Shown here: one piece after another, positions 23,299 through 35,213 of the stretch | Layout of the letters: each line of letters opens with the position of its first letter | How positions within the stretch are numbered: position 1 is the first letter of the stretch | Assembly (NCBI RefSeq): GCF_004210375.1 | Contig: NC_134830.1 | Coordinates: 67,620,326-67,684,325 of the forward strand | From: Tachypleus tridentatus | Taxonomy: Eukaryota; Arthropoda; Merostomata; Xiphosura; Limulidae | Reading direction: 5' to 3' | DNA length: 64,000 bases | The notes under the pieces: model-generated | Told to the model about the DNA's origin: nothing | The model's database searches: none | The model's input: the letters and a program-made list of their open reading frames with translations, nothing else | Translations under genes and position numbers: made by a program

Positions 23299-23594
23299 AA
23301 CATATAGTACTAAATTAATAGCCTAAATTGTTAATAGTTTAAGAAAAACAACAACAAAACGTCGAGATGACTGAGAAAATTGTTGAGTCCATGACTAGCT
23401 AATGTTCCTGCCGTACTTAAAATGTAGTTTTGAAATTAGAAAAAAGTTTTAAGGAAATTTTAAAGATTTATTATCCTCAGGTTAAATCGTTAACTATTTT
23501 GATTAATATCAAATACCGAGTCTCGTTGTTAAAAGCGTTATTTACGGTGTAATTATATAGTCTGACAATAATGATTATGAGGGCACATATAACT

Positions 23595-23665
23595 AAACTT
23601 CAGGTTTCGATACTTGTAGTGAACATAGCAATGCTATTCCATGTTTTAGCCTTATGTTTAACAAT
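23595..23665 (+). mobile_element. SINE-C fragment, degenerate
   Basis: CAGGTTTCGATACTTGTAGT and a decayed tail; the head is missing. Confidence 0.5.
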
Positions 23666-24039
23666 AATCAAAAAAGTACTAATATAGACACGTCAAAGCA
23701 CAAAAGACACTAAGCGCCATCTAGGTGATCGTATAAAAGAACGTGCACTGAACACTATATGAATCATCTTGGGAGACAGGGACCATCCAGAAAAAGAGCT
23801 ACAACAAAGCATACCCCAGCCAGTACGGCGTCTTTAAGAAGTGGGAATACAGAACACAAAGCCCAGTAGCGAAAGCCGTCCACTTGCTCCAGGTAATAGC
23901 ACGCAACATTATCAAGAACATGGTCTGCATAGAAGAGCAACACCTGTTGTGTGTTTGTAACCTAATGTATCAATGACGTTATGTTTTAATAGTATGTGAA
24001 ACTTCCGTGTATATTTTCAGTTAATTAAACCAATGATTA

Positions 24040-24275
24040 GCGTAACAAACTGTGGATCTGGGGTCCATAGTTCGCTTTCATAATAAGATCAGGCTCAGCA
24101 CTTTTGGACTTCGGCTTACCCTAAAAGTGACAAATTCCACTATTTGATTAGATGAGAGTAGCCCAAGAGCTGGCGGTGGGTGCTTTTGGGTATTACCCCT
24201 CTGATCTATCAGTTAAAATGTACAAATAGGTAGCGCGGATAGCCTTTATGTAGCTTTACACGCATATGTAAAACA
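24040..24275 (+). mobile_element. SINE-A variant, degenerate
   Basis: GAGTAGCCCAAGAGCTGGCG and GGTAGCGCGGATAGCC match the SINE-A body and tail. The segment before it (GTTCGCTTTCATAATAAG) is not like the usual head. Confidence 0.65.
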
Positions 24276-24291
24276 AACCCTTCCACTTACT

Positions 24292-24375
24292 TCATTTGTT
24301 TTAGTACAAAGCCACACAACAAATTATTCGCACTCTGTTCACGGCGGATAATCGAACTCAATTGAGCTATGACTT
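24292..24375 (-). mobile_element. SINE-C fragment, degenerate
   Basis: Minus-strand tail TTGTGTGGCTTTGTACTAAA and a decayed B-box region. Confidence 0.6.
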
Positions 24376-26524
24376 TTCGCGGTCAGCACTGTTTTATTTC
24401 TTTAAACAAAATAATCAAACGTGGATTAACTCTAAAGAAATCCGAAAAAGGGAAATTATATTAGTTTGGAAAATTTGGTCCAAATTTCTGGTTATTACAT
24501 TTTTTGTACTTTGGTATTTTAAACTTTAAATTCTGTTCATATTTTGAGTCTTTAGTTTAACTTAGTTTTGCCTTTTTATCGATATTTTAATTTGAGAGTT
24601 TTTGTACTCCACCTGATTTTCCATTACAGTTTGAAGTGTAAAACCAATAATTGCTTTTATGTTCGTGCTGACTTTTGGAATACTTTTCTCTTTGATTCGT
24701 ATATTTGAAGTTTTTACATTTGTATGATTTATTAATAAAAAGAGAGGGTACACATAAACTAACGACCTTTAACAGGAAATAAATCATGGTTCCCGCCATC
24801 ACATTCAGTCTATGTCTAGACGTCCATGAAGGTAGCATCCAAAACGTAAAGTAAAACTAATTGGTAATTAGTGACTATCTATATAAACTAGTTACTAATG
24901 AAAAACTTAAGTGAACGTATACGCCACTATCCTCGACAATGATAATTTATGGTGACTGATGTCTAAGGGTAGCTCTTAATGAGGAAATTCCTGTTCCGTT
25001 GTTGTTTTTGTACAACTGTCAGTGTTTTACAATTATTGATCAAAGCTTTGCTTATCGGATTCCTTATACTTTGCTCGTCTGGAAACTGACCCGTGAAAGG
25101 AGGTATGCCAGTACGACCAAAATAACGTAGTTAAGAAGCATACAGTAAACAAATACTTCTTTCTGGCAAAACGAAGTATCCATTTATTTTTGTTCAAAAT
25201 TTTTGTGTCCAAAAGATAATGGTTTTTTTTTAATTTTTGGGGGGGTTAAATTGGTTTAACCAGTTGTATTTTGTTTGAAAGTTTTGACTCAACTGCGAGT
25301 TTTAAAAAAGTTGATAGGAGTTCTTTTTCGCCGTGGAACTTGGTTTGATCTTTCTACAGAATACTGAAGTTTGAATCCCAATTTCTCTCGCCATATATCA
25401 AAAATCTATTAAAGATGATAGCAAATTAATGGCCAAAACTCACGGTAAGAACTGTTTTGAAAACTGCAACTGTGGGATAAAAAAGAAAAACTGCAGGTGT
25501 TCATGTGGGCTACTAACCATAGTATTTAACCATAGTAAAGCTTCCATAGCTTTAGGTTATTCTACTGTATTTTTACACTTATTTGCATCAAATTTCTACG
25601 TGAAATGATTTTCTACTCATAACAGTATATATGTACCATAATATTCTGTAAATAAGTGAACTTTCACTTGTTATGTATGTACCATCGAAGAAAATCTAAT
25701 ACTGTAATAAATTATACTGGTTTCAGAAGAATCTGGCATGCCCACTATTGTACACAGCAACACAAACAGATGATATTCTTTCTTTAACTGCCAGATACTG
25801 TAAGGATGTCTTGTGCCACTGTTGTTGTTTTTTTTATGTCCAAATTTGCTGATTAAACACTGTGTATTGCAAAGTCCAGAAAACTACAGATTTTCTCTTT
25901 GGTTACTTGGTTGTAGTTGAACCTACCAATAGAACCTGATCACCAGCCAATTTCTCACACAAGGTCAAGCATCAATCAAACAGTTATTAATTATCAAAGT
26001 CAAAAAAGTAAAGTTACTTAAAAACTGATGGTTCTCATGAAGTTTCTCAAAGGAATTTAAAATTTCACATTATTAAATACTGATCTAAAAAAATCTCAAA
26101 CTTAGTTGGCTAACATGTACTATACTAGAGTTCACAAAATATTTAGTCTTCAACCAGAAATTATAGTTCCTGAGGTGACCACCACTCCTACAAACATTTA
26201 AATTGTGCTCAGTAATATGTACAGTCTTTCGTAGCCCTTGAAGTATGTCACAATTTTCATGATATATTATTACTCTTTATATGAAAAGTTGTAGGAAAAT
26301 ACAAAATAAGAAACTGTAAAAAAAATAAAAGTTTAAAAATCATGTTTTTATTATTCAATCATATTATAGTAATAGCTGGTAGCATAGTTACTTTGAACAC
26401 TGCCTATCTACTTATTGTTAGCGAAATATATACATCGTGCACCCTACTTTAATGTTGGATTGTATGCTTGGCGATTGTGAACACTTGAGCACTTTTACAC
26501 AGGAAAAGATCATAACTACTGTGA
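24376..26524. other. Intergenic, nothing recognised
   Basis: About 2.1 kb of AT-rich sequence. The minus-strand frames at 24562-24838 are Lys/Asn-rich and look non-coding. Confidence 0.5.
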
Positions 26525-26649
26525 TTATTTGTTTGGAATTAAGCACAAAGCTACACAAAGGGCCATCTGTGCTTTACCTATCACAGGTATCAAAACCCCG
26601 CTTTCTAGTTGTGCGAGTCCACAGACATACTGCTGTGCCACTGGTGAGA
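26525..26649 (-). mobile_element. SINE-C copy with target-site duplication
   Basis: Minus strand: CACCAGTGGCACAGCAGTAT head, GGGGTTTTGATACCTGTGAT, tail TTGTGTAGCTTTGTGCTTAA. Perfect AACTACTGTGA at 26514-26524 and 26650-26660 flanks it. Confidence 0.93.
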
Positions 26650-27037
26650 AACTACTGTGAATACTTTAGCACTTTTTCACAGAGAGATTGTAGCTACGGT
26701 GTTCACTTTACTACCTTCACTTAGAATCATAAAAATAAATTTTCCACCTACAGTATTATTTTTAAGAATTCTAATAGCATTTTTAAACTTGAAGAAAATA
26801 GACTAAACCAGCTATAAACACCAGGTATTTTTCAATATGAATTTTATGGTTCTCTTGGTCTGCTACTTTTTAAAGAATAAACTTAACTAAAACATGTAAA
26901 AGTTGGTTCTGCTTGTTTTATAAGTTTTGAATTATACCAAAACCAAACTTAAGCTTAATGACAAAAATATTTATTAGAAGTAAAACTGGCATTTTTTGTA
27001 CTTATAATTTCAAAATGCTTTATACTCACACATGGCT
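26650..27037. other. Intergenic between SINE-C and LINE copy 1
   Basis: AT-rich. 26659-26683 resembles 26475-26500 (AGCACTTTT.CACAG), an older ~49-bp tandem duplication around the SINE-C. Confidence 0.55.
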
Positions 27038-27049
27038 AAATTGATAAGA
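27038..27049. repeat. Target-site duplication of LINE copy 1, 3' side
   Basis: AAATTGATAAGA, identical to 33401-33412 and immediately next to the TCAA-repeat tail. Confidence 0.9.
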
Positions 27050-27174
27050 TTGATTGATTGATTGATTTAGTGTTTTATGGCACAAAGCAGCGAGGCTATC
27101 TGCGCCAGACATTCGGTAAAAATGTAAAAAAATAATAAAAAATAATAATAAATAAATGTAGTAATAGACATAAA

Positions 27175-27890
27175 TGGAATTGAAGGTAAAACAAAAAAGT
27201 ATAAAACCAATGTTGACACCTAGTCTACAATGTTAAGATAGAAGGCAGAGTATAAGAAGTTGTAAGGTATTTACTCTAGCAAAAAGGTAATGATCATAAC
27301 CCACCAGGAAGACTAACAGGTAAGTTCAAGAACCACCGTCAGTCACCTGAAGTTGGTCTTTCCAGTCCTGGTTCCGAGTTATGTGTCATAGCAACCAGTA
27401 TCAAAATGTAAAAGAATAGAAGTTTTAAAAGATACATAGCAAAATTGTAACAATGAGTAGCCAAATGTCCAGGAAAAAAGATAAAGTCAAGTAAATGGAG
27501 TAGAATTTGTAAAAGTAAATGAAGGTAAAAACAAAACAGCAATTAAAACAGAAAATGGTGTAAAAACCAATGGTGACATCCAGTCGTCAATGTTATAAAG
27601 GACTACCTGTAGCAGAATGGTAATGATCATAACCCGCCAGGAAGACTAACAGGTAAGTATAAAAACCACCGTCAGTCACCTGAAGTTGGTCTTTCCAGTC
27701 CTTGTTCCGGGTTATGAGTCAATATGGCCAGTACTAAAAAGTAAAGTAGTAAAAGTGTGAAATGATATGCAGCAAAAGTATAATAACAACTCGCCAGGAC
27801 GACTAACGAGTAGTTCAAACGGATAGTTCAAACAGTAGCGTTAGTCACCTGAAGTTGGCCTTTCCAGTCCTGGTGTCGAGTTATTTAATG
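27175..27890 (-). repeat. Tandem repeats in the 3' UTR of LINE copy 1
   Basis: A block containing CAGTCACCTGAAGTTGGTCT and TTTCCAGTCC recurs three times, starting near 27286, 27619 and 27780. The first two lie in a ~333-bp period that includes flanking A-rich sequence; the third is shorter and more diverged. LINE copy 2 lacks the block, so its 3' UTR is about 180 bp against about 930 bp here. Confidence 0.85.
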
Positions 27891-27981
27891 TTCTGGCCAT
27901 TGTCCAATTGAATGAGAGAGATTAAAATTGTAAAAAAAGGAACCACAATTAAAAAAGGTGTAATGAATAAATATGCAACAC

Positions 27982-30900
27982 TTAAATGAGATTAAAAAGA
28001 TTAATGGCCATTAAAAAATTAAAAACGTTATCAAGGTGGACAGAGTCACCATTACCAATAACACTGTCCAATGATACAGATTGACCCTGGGAAAAAATAT
28101 GTTTAAAATATTGCCGTCGTTGAGAATTGTAACGATGGCAAGAAAGTAAAACGTGGCTGATAGTGATTTGAGTGTTACACAAACTACACATTGGTGCATC
28201 AGTTCCAGATAAAAGAAAATGATGAGTTAAAAAACTGTGACCAATGCGTAGCCTAGTGAGAACAACTTCCTCCTTCCGAACTTTACGGAAGCTAGATGGC
28301 CAAAGTCCAACTTTGGGTTTGATTTGAAAAAGTTTGTTGTCGCGTTTCTCACTCCAAGTGGACTGCCAGCTGGCACGGAGCCGAGACTTGAAGACAACAC
28401 CATAGTCCATGTACGGAACAAGCATAGGAGTGATGGTGCTGAAGCAGACATATTTAGCTGCCATGTCTGCAAGCTCGTTCCCGCGAATACCAACATGGCC
28501 TGGTATCCAGAAAAAACTGGATTGAAGTAGCTGCTAATGAGAAATGGGCCAGTCGGTTTCGAATATCAGCGAGAATAGGATGTGAGCTAACGTGTAGCGA
28601 TTCCAAGGCAAGTATAGAACTAAGCGAATCAGTATAAATAGTGCAGTTGGAGTACTGCTCAGCTGCAATATGATCCAGGGCAAGAGATATGGTATACAGT
28701 TCAGCAGTGAACACAGAAGCTGTAGAAGGGATTCTGCGCGTAACTACGGACCCATAGCAAACCATACCAAAGCCCACTGAATTACCTGATTTGGAACCAT
28801 CTGTATAAATGGGAACTGAATGATTGTTTGAAAGATATTCATTGAATAAAAGACGGTACTTCCAATCTGGAGTATCTGCCTTTTTTTAGGTGACTGAAAA
28901 AAAGGTCACATTTGGGGGCTGTAATAAGCCATGGTGGGATGGGCCGACCTGTGGAATCTGCAATGTTATCCAAGGACAGACCCAATTCATCCAATTGCGC
29001 CCGGATGCGAAGATCAAATGGAGCAATGACAGATCGTCTGTTCTGAAAAAGTACTGCCCACCGAGGAAGGAAAACACATTTCCAGGTGGGATGCTTTGGT
29101 AAGGAATGAAGTTTCGAAGTATATTGTAAAGATAGCTGCAAACGGCGAAGGTGTAGAGAAGGTTCATGAGATTCAATGTATATACTTTGAACTGGAGAGG
29201 TACGGAAAGCCCCAGTGCAGAGTCGAAGTCCTTGGTGATGAATGGGGTCCAGCATCTTTAAGGCCGAGGGTCTGGCAGAGCCATAGACCATTGATCCATA
29301 ATCGAGTTTCGATCTAATAAGAGCACGATATACCTTTAACATTGAACAGCGATCTACCCCCCCGACTGGTAGAAGAGAGAACACGGAGGATGTTCAGTGC
29401 TCTTGTGCATTTGACCCGAAGCTGCTTTAAGTGTGGTATAAAGGTCAGTTTACGATCAAAGATAAGCCCCAAGAACTTGGTCTCCGGGACCACTGGCAGC
29501 AAAATTTCACCGATATGAAGTTCAGGATCAGGGTGAATACCCCGTCGACGGCAAAAGTGCATGCATACAGTTTTGGAGAGAGAGAAATTAAAGCCGTTCG
29601 CCAGAGTCCACTTCTGTACACAATTGCGGGCAGTTTGTAGTTGCCGCTCAATATATCTCATGTTTGACGACTGACATGAGATGTGAAAGTCGTCGACATA
29701 CAGCCCATTGGCAACAGTGAGAGGGAGTTGTTCAGTGATGGCATTTATCTTTATACTGAAGAGTGTAACACTCAATACACAGCCTTGAGGAACTCCAAGT
29801 TCCTGTACAAAAGAACGGGAAAGTGTCGAACCCACACGAACTTGGAATCTCTTGTCCATTAAAATTTTTTTAATAAACATGGGTAGATGGCCACGTAACC
29901 CATATGTATGGAGGTCTCGCAAAACGACATACCTCCATGTTGTGTCGTAAGCCTTCTCTATGTCAAATAATATTGATACAAGATGTTGGCGGTTGAGAAA
30001 GACTTCTCTGATAGATGTTTCAAGACGAATTAGGTGGTCTGTGGTGGAGTGCTGTCGACGGAACCCACACTGGGTGGGCGAGAGGAGGTTGTTTGATTCA
30101 AGGAACCAAACAAGACGAGCATTAACCATCCTTTCTAATGTCTTACAGAGACAGCTCGTCAAAGCAATTGGACGGTAGTTTGAAGGAATCTTGGGATCTT
30201 TCCCTGGCTTAGAGAAAGGTAAAATAATAGCCTGGCACCAGGCATCAGGAAAAACATTCTCCTGCCAGATCTGGTTGAAAACAATCAGAAGGACATCAAG
30301 AGAAGCAGGAGATAGATGGTGCAGCATGTCATAATGAATATCATCAGGTCCAACAGACGTACTGGCAGACCGATGAAGGGCCATTTTTAGTTCCACCAGG
30401 GTAAAGGGACAATTATAGTCAAAGAAACAGTCAGTTCGAAAGGAAAGAGGTGATCGCTCTGCCCGAGTCTTGATGGCCAGGAAGGTGGAGGAACAAGCAG
30501 AAGTACTAGATACCCGGCAAAAGCTTTCACCTAGAGTGTTAGCGATGTTCCGAACATCAGTCACCTCCTGACCATCAGAGAGTAAGATCGAGAGGGGGAC
30601 AGAATTGTAGTGCCCATTAACCTTTCGAATCCTGTCCCATATGATCTTGGAACTGGTGGTAGAAGATATGCTGGTTGTGAACTTAATCCAAGATTCCTTC
30701 TGGCTTTGACGTCTTACCCACCTAGCATGTGCACGGGCCCGTTGGAAAGCAACCCGGTTTGAAAGTGTGAGATATCTACGAAAAGTATCCCAGGCCAGCT
30801 TTTGAGCCTTCCGTGCTAAGTGGCAAGCAGGATTCCACCACGGACGAGGATATAGTGGAAAACGTGTCGAGGTTTTAGGAATACACTGAGCAGCTGCATG

Positions 30901-31702
30901 TGTAATACAGTCAGTTACCGCTGCTACACAGTCGTCTATTGACGGCTGATTTACGATGGCAGGATCAAGTTCTGCAAGAGCAGTGAAAGTGGACCAGTCT
31001 GCCTGATCCAGCTTCCACCGTGGCACGCGGGTAGGTTGGCATCGACCACGGCCAGTCTCTCTCAAAAGGATGGGAAAATGATCACTGCCTAGTGGATTAC
31101 TGTCAACCCTCCATGAAAAATGGGAGAATAATGAAGGGGAGCAAACTGAGAGATCAATAGCGGTAAAGGACTGACTAGGTGCATGAAAGTAAGTGGAAGA
31201 ACCAGTATTGAAAAGAGAAAGATTGTGATCAGAGAGCATCCACTCTACAGATCGGCCCCTCCCATCAATAATAGCACTTCCCCCAGAGGGGATGATGTCC
31301 ATTAAAATCCCCTAGGATTAGAAATAAAGATGGCAACTGTTCAACGAGAGCATCAAGATCTGATTGATCATATGTCTCTCCAGGGGACAGGTACAGAGAA
31401 CAAACAGTGATGGTATGACCCAAGGAAACACGGATGGCTACAGCCTCCAATGGTGTATTGAGTGACAAAGACAGGGTGGGCACGTGTTGATCAACCAACA
31501 GTGCCACCCCTCCATGTACTCGACCATCACACAACCTGTCATTTCTGTACAGAGAAAACTGCCGAATGGAGACAGTATCAGCAGTTTTGAGAAATGTTTC
31601 TTGTAAAGAAAGACAAACAGGATGGTAGGAAGCAATCAGCATTTTGATATCATCCAGATTAGAACGTAAACCTCGACAGTTCCATTGTATCAAGGTGGCC
31701 AT
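27982..31702 (-). pseudogene. LINE copy 1 ORF2 (endonuclease, reverse transcriptase, RNase H), four frameshifts
   Basis: Starts MATLIQWNCRGL at 31702. The endonuclease shows LQET, GGVALLV, LGDFNGHHPLWG and later GSDHFPI. RT shows SKPGKDPKIPSNYRPIALTS, FDIEKAYDTTW, GVPQGCVLS and YVDD (29700-29689). RNase H shows IYTDGSK, ELYTISLALDH and YTDSLSSILALES. The C-terminus has LTRLRIGHS then CSLCN...HVLLSC. Frame changes occur at the C5 run 31280-31284, C7 run 29357-29363, T7 run 28881-28887 and A6 run 28511-28516, each one base too long relative to the expected reading. I see no other in-frame stop over about 1,240 codons. The enzyme nicks target DNA and primes cDNA synthesis there. Confidence 0.9.
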
Positions 31703-31704
31703 TT

Positions 31705-32959
31705 TTAAGAACGGGTAGGTGAAGTGGCTGGAAAACCCTTCGGTTTACGACCACGTCTTTTTTCTTTACTGTCTTTAGTCGGAGGAGGTCTATCAACCTC
31801 CATGGATCCTGCTCTGGGTCGGGTGGGCAGGTTTTTGTTATTGGAAGGGGAATCCAGTGACTGAGGACGCGAACGAATAATTTTTTTGTCTCTTGTGGTG
31901 GGAGAAAAAGATGTATCAGAAGATATGCCTGTATTTGAAACTGAAGGACGTGGATCTTGAGGTTTGTTGGAAGGTATGGGAGGAACAGAGATGGGTGTGG
32001 AAGTCAATTCATCAACCTTTTAACCACGGAGGTCAAAAGGCTTTTCATTTATTTTGAAAACGATTCTCTTGGAGGCACAGAGAGATCTGTCTTCACTCCC
32101 ACTGTAGTTGTGGAATGAAGTGCAGCAGCATATGTCCGAGATGGAGTTGTGGACAGCAATTTCCGAGCCTCAGGATAACTAATGTTATGTGTTGTTTTCA
32201 AACGCTGCACCTCTTTTTCCTCCAACCATTTTGGGCAAGAATGAAAGTAAGAGGGGTGAGAACCATTGCAGTTTACGCAATGTGGGTTCATGTCACAGTC
32301 ATAGGCATCGTGGTCCTTGCCTCCACAACGAGCACATGTCAGGGAACCACGACAAGATGTCTTTGAGTGGCCGAATCTCTGACATTGAAACATCGAAGAG
32401 GGTTTGGTATGTATGGCCGAACCCTGCAAATGAGATAACCTGCCTTGATGGTGGCAGGTGCACGTGGTGAAGTAAATGTTAAAACGAGGGTATTTGTTGG
32501 CAGTGTAACTCCATCTTTGTGAGTGGAGATGCGCCTCACTGCAGAAACTCCTTGAGTGGAGAGACCAGCGAGAATCTCTGACTCGGGAACGTTCTTCAAA
32601 TTCCTTTCAACAATAACTCCTCGTGAAGAATTCAAGGTAGCATGGGGTGTAACCTCAATAGGTATATCCCCAATTGCCTTTGAATTCAAGAGGAGTTCAC
32701 TGTGTTGGGATGTGGATGTTTCAACCAATATGTCACCAGATCGAAGTTTCTTTACTGACTTTGGAGAGCCAGCAAGTCCCTTTGGAATAAAAAAAGGGCA
32801 CATTTGCCCTAAAGGTTTTTCCAAAAGATAATGTAATATAAGAAAATGAGGTACGTGTGTTACTGATGTTGAAGATTGCTGTTCTGAGTATTCAAGACGT
32901 GGTTGCTTACCCATTGACTGTTTTTTTACAATTTTATTTAAATATTTTGGAGGATCCAT
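31705..32959 (-). pseudogene. LINE copy 1 ORF1 (Gag-like, zinc knuckles), frameshifted
   Basis: The start MDPPKYLNK at 32959 is chosen because copy 2 has the matching start (MDTP). The middle part resembles a Jockey-type Gag RNA-binding region (SRGVIVERNLKNVPESEI, then Y-I-P-N-P-L-R-C-F). Three knuckles follow: CFQCQRFGHSKTSC (CX2CX4HX4C), CARCGGKDHDAYDC, and CVNCNGSHPSYFHSC. A one-base loss near 32388 falls inside the first knuckle, so its first Cys is in one frame and the second in another. A further frame break with a stop lies near 32030. The tail is Pro/Ser/Lys-rich with a basic RRGRKPKG patch. The ORF1 stop is 2 nt before the ORF2 ATG. Confidence 0.85.
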
Positions 32960-33400
32960 AGGAAAAAGAAAAACTTTCGGTACCCACTGACCCCACCCAC
33001 CATGGAGCCCTACAAGGGGACGCACTACAAAGTCATGCAAGGACAATGCAGCAACGCCAGGGTTTCGTGAGCACTATACCCAAACACCAGCATCAGGCAC
33101 AATGTCCACAACACCCGTTGAGAACTTCCAACACTGGTACTTGGTTGACTCTAGCCCAAGTGGACCAGCCGACTGACCCAAGGGGGGCCACCCAAAGGCC
33201 GCCCGTCTACAGGAATTCGAGGCCAAAGTGGTGTGTTAGAGTTGTACCCCTCAACCACCAGGATCCTCTCCTCCCCTTCACGGGTCGCCACGCACAGCAA
33301 ACACGTGAGTGGATGTTTAGATTCCAGAGAAGGTAACCAGATAAAACAGAACCTTCCCTGGGAGGTCCCCTCACCATGTACAGGAATCCACACCGAGGGG

Positions 33401-33412
33401 AAATTGATAAGA
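33401..33412. repeat. Target-site duplication of LINE copy 1, 5' side
   Basis: AAATTGATAAGA, the partner of 27038-27049. Homology with LINE copy 2 stops at this border. Confidence 0.9.
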
Positions 33413-35193
33413 ATATTCTAAAGTTTGCCATTAAAATAAAACCTGTTTGTTTCACCCATAATGTAGTATAAATAGAAATCTGTTCTAAACTTATTGATAC
33501 TGAAAAAAATGTTTAGCTAATGCCAGATGAACATTTGTGAAACACTGTTACACTGGTGCCACTTAACTGAAATCTTCAGAGGATGTGTAGTAGCAAACTT
33601 AACTTTAACTAGTCTTAAATGTTGTCTACCATTCATTTTAACTTTACTTCTAAAATTAGCTATTCTGTTAAATACTAGATTGCCAAGTGATGAAATGTTA
33701 AAATGATAATGGATGATATCCACAGAACTTTTTTTGGGGATAATGGTGACTTAATCACTATTGGGATACTATGACTCAAATCTGCAATTACTAATAAGAG
33801 CTTCTTAGTGAAAGTAATGTATAACAAGATGTCAACAACATTATATCTGCTCTTCCAGTGCTGACGAGGCCTTTTGCCAAGTACTAGAGCTCTTCAGGCT
33901 GGCTGTGATAGGTGACAGCAGTGATTGAGATACTACTTGTGTTAGCCAACTATATGACAATAGCTGCTATGGTATGAAATGGAGTAAAGTTGGTGAAGTA
34001 TAATATTTCATCAATTACAAGTAAATTAATGTTTTACATGTCAACCTAATTACAAACCTGGTTTAAATAATGCACAAATCAGCTGCCAAAAACTTAATTA
34101 GAAATCTTAAATGGAATTTCTCATCTTTGCTTGTAACTTTTTTAGTTTATAGTAAAAGATAATTTTTAGAATACTTTGAACATTACATGCATGGTGTTTT
34201 TAGGTCAGTAAGAAATGGTGAACTGAATGACAGATAGCCCTTTATATTTACTTCAACAGCACTTTAGTGGATTACTACAATTTTTTTAAGTTCTGGGTCC
34301 TTTTTCTAAAAATATGGTTTAACACACTTGATATTTGGACTAAGAAGAACTATGAATTTCTATCTTGTGTGTTATGACAGAGATTTTACCATAGAAGTTA
34401 CAACAATGAAGTCTGGATTATTCCTCCAAATCAAAAGTTTTATAAAATCATTATATTTCCATTACATTCTATTAGATGATCATAATTATATAATGACTAC
34501 AGTAATAAAATTTCTGCAGCAATATTTTTGGTTAAAAATATAGTTTTATCTTCAAATATATGCATTTTTAAAGGCTTTTTATGGGCTTATTTTAAGTAAA
34601 AATAAAATAACAGAAATAAAGGTTTTATTTGTTGAATAAGATGAGATAGTAACATTACCACTAAGTATTTATCAAACCATATACAAATAAATATGTTCAC
34701 TAAAAAGGAAAAAAACAAAACTCATAAAAACACTGAGCATATTATGTGCAACAATAAAAGAAAGCTAATCTTGTTCCTTTGACTGTCCAGGGTTAATAAT
34801 GAGATGTGGAATTCCCTGAAACCAGCATAAGTCAGTGAAAGTGGTGAATAGAATAACAGATTGGATTTTGTATTTACTTTTTTATTACACTTAAAATTAT
34901 TTTACAGACACAAAAATCATAATTTCACAATTAATCTCAAATCAATCTCCAGATAATATTTACTGTCTTTTGAACATATTTGGATGCATGACAGATATCA
35001 TTACAAGTTATACATACATTAATTTCTCTGAAAAATAAAAATATTTTTATGACTTTTCACAGAAATAAAATATATTTGTAAGATATTGCATCACTTCATG
35101 TGGAGTTTAAACATTGGTTATTTTACATACAGTTTAGACATTAATGTTTATAAGCCTCTGGGTATCTAATAAGCAAGTTCCCATGAATACTTC
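33413..35193. other. BLOC1S1 3' UTR and downstream intergenic DNA
   Basis: On the minus strand the 3' UTR follows the TAA at 35194. Candidate AATAAA signals read on the minus strand lie near 34880 and 34625; the real poly(A) site cannot be chosen from sequence. Otherwise AT-rich with no convincing gene. The open frames at 33517-33723 and 34328-34543 are short and low-complexity. Confidence 0.45.
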
Positions 35194-35213
35194 TTATGAT
35201 CCTTCCTGGCCAA
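35194..35213 (-). CDS. BLOC1S1: BLOC1S1 coding exon 5 (20 nt, terminal)
   Basis: Inferred. After a pyrimidine-rich tract ending TTTTTATAG the bases complete a Val codon, then Gly-Gln-Glu-Gly-Ser and TAA. This gives ...AYK-V-GQEGS, close in length and flavour to the vertebrate end YKGQLQSAPS. The phase fits exon 4 exactly. Another small downstream exon cannot be ruled out without a transcript. Confidence 0.65.

Larger units (their letters stand above)
27050..33400 (-). mobile_element. Full-length Jockey-type non-LTR retrotransposon (LINE copy 1)
   Basis: 6.35 kb on the minus strand: 5' UTR (33400-32960), ORF1 Gag with zinc knuckles, ORF2 endonuclease-RT-RNase H, a 3' UTR with internal repeats, and a 3' end made of TCAA repeats (27050-27066). 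Perfect 12-bp direct repeats flank both ends (27038-27049, 33401-33412), which defines the boundaries and shows a complete insertion. The layout (two ORFs, apurinic-type endonuclease, RNase H after RT, Cys/His C-terminus) fits the Jockey group. ORF1 is broken; ORF2 has four homopolymer frameshifts. It lies downstream of BLOC1S1. Confidence 0.93.

Noticed and set aside
23780-23960. GC-richer stretch with short open frames
   Set aside because: No recognisable protein; stops in all frames within about 40 codons.
28890-29317. Plus-strand frames opposite the LINE
   Set aside because: Antisense shadows of the RT/RNase H coding sequence.
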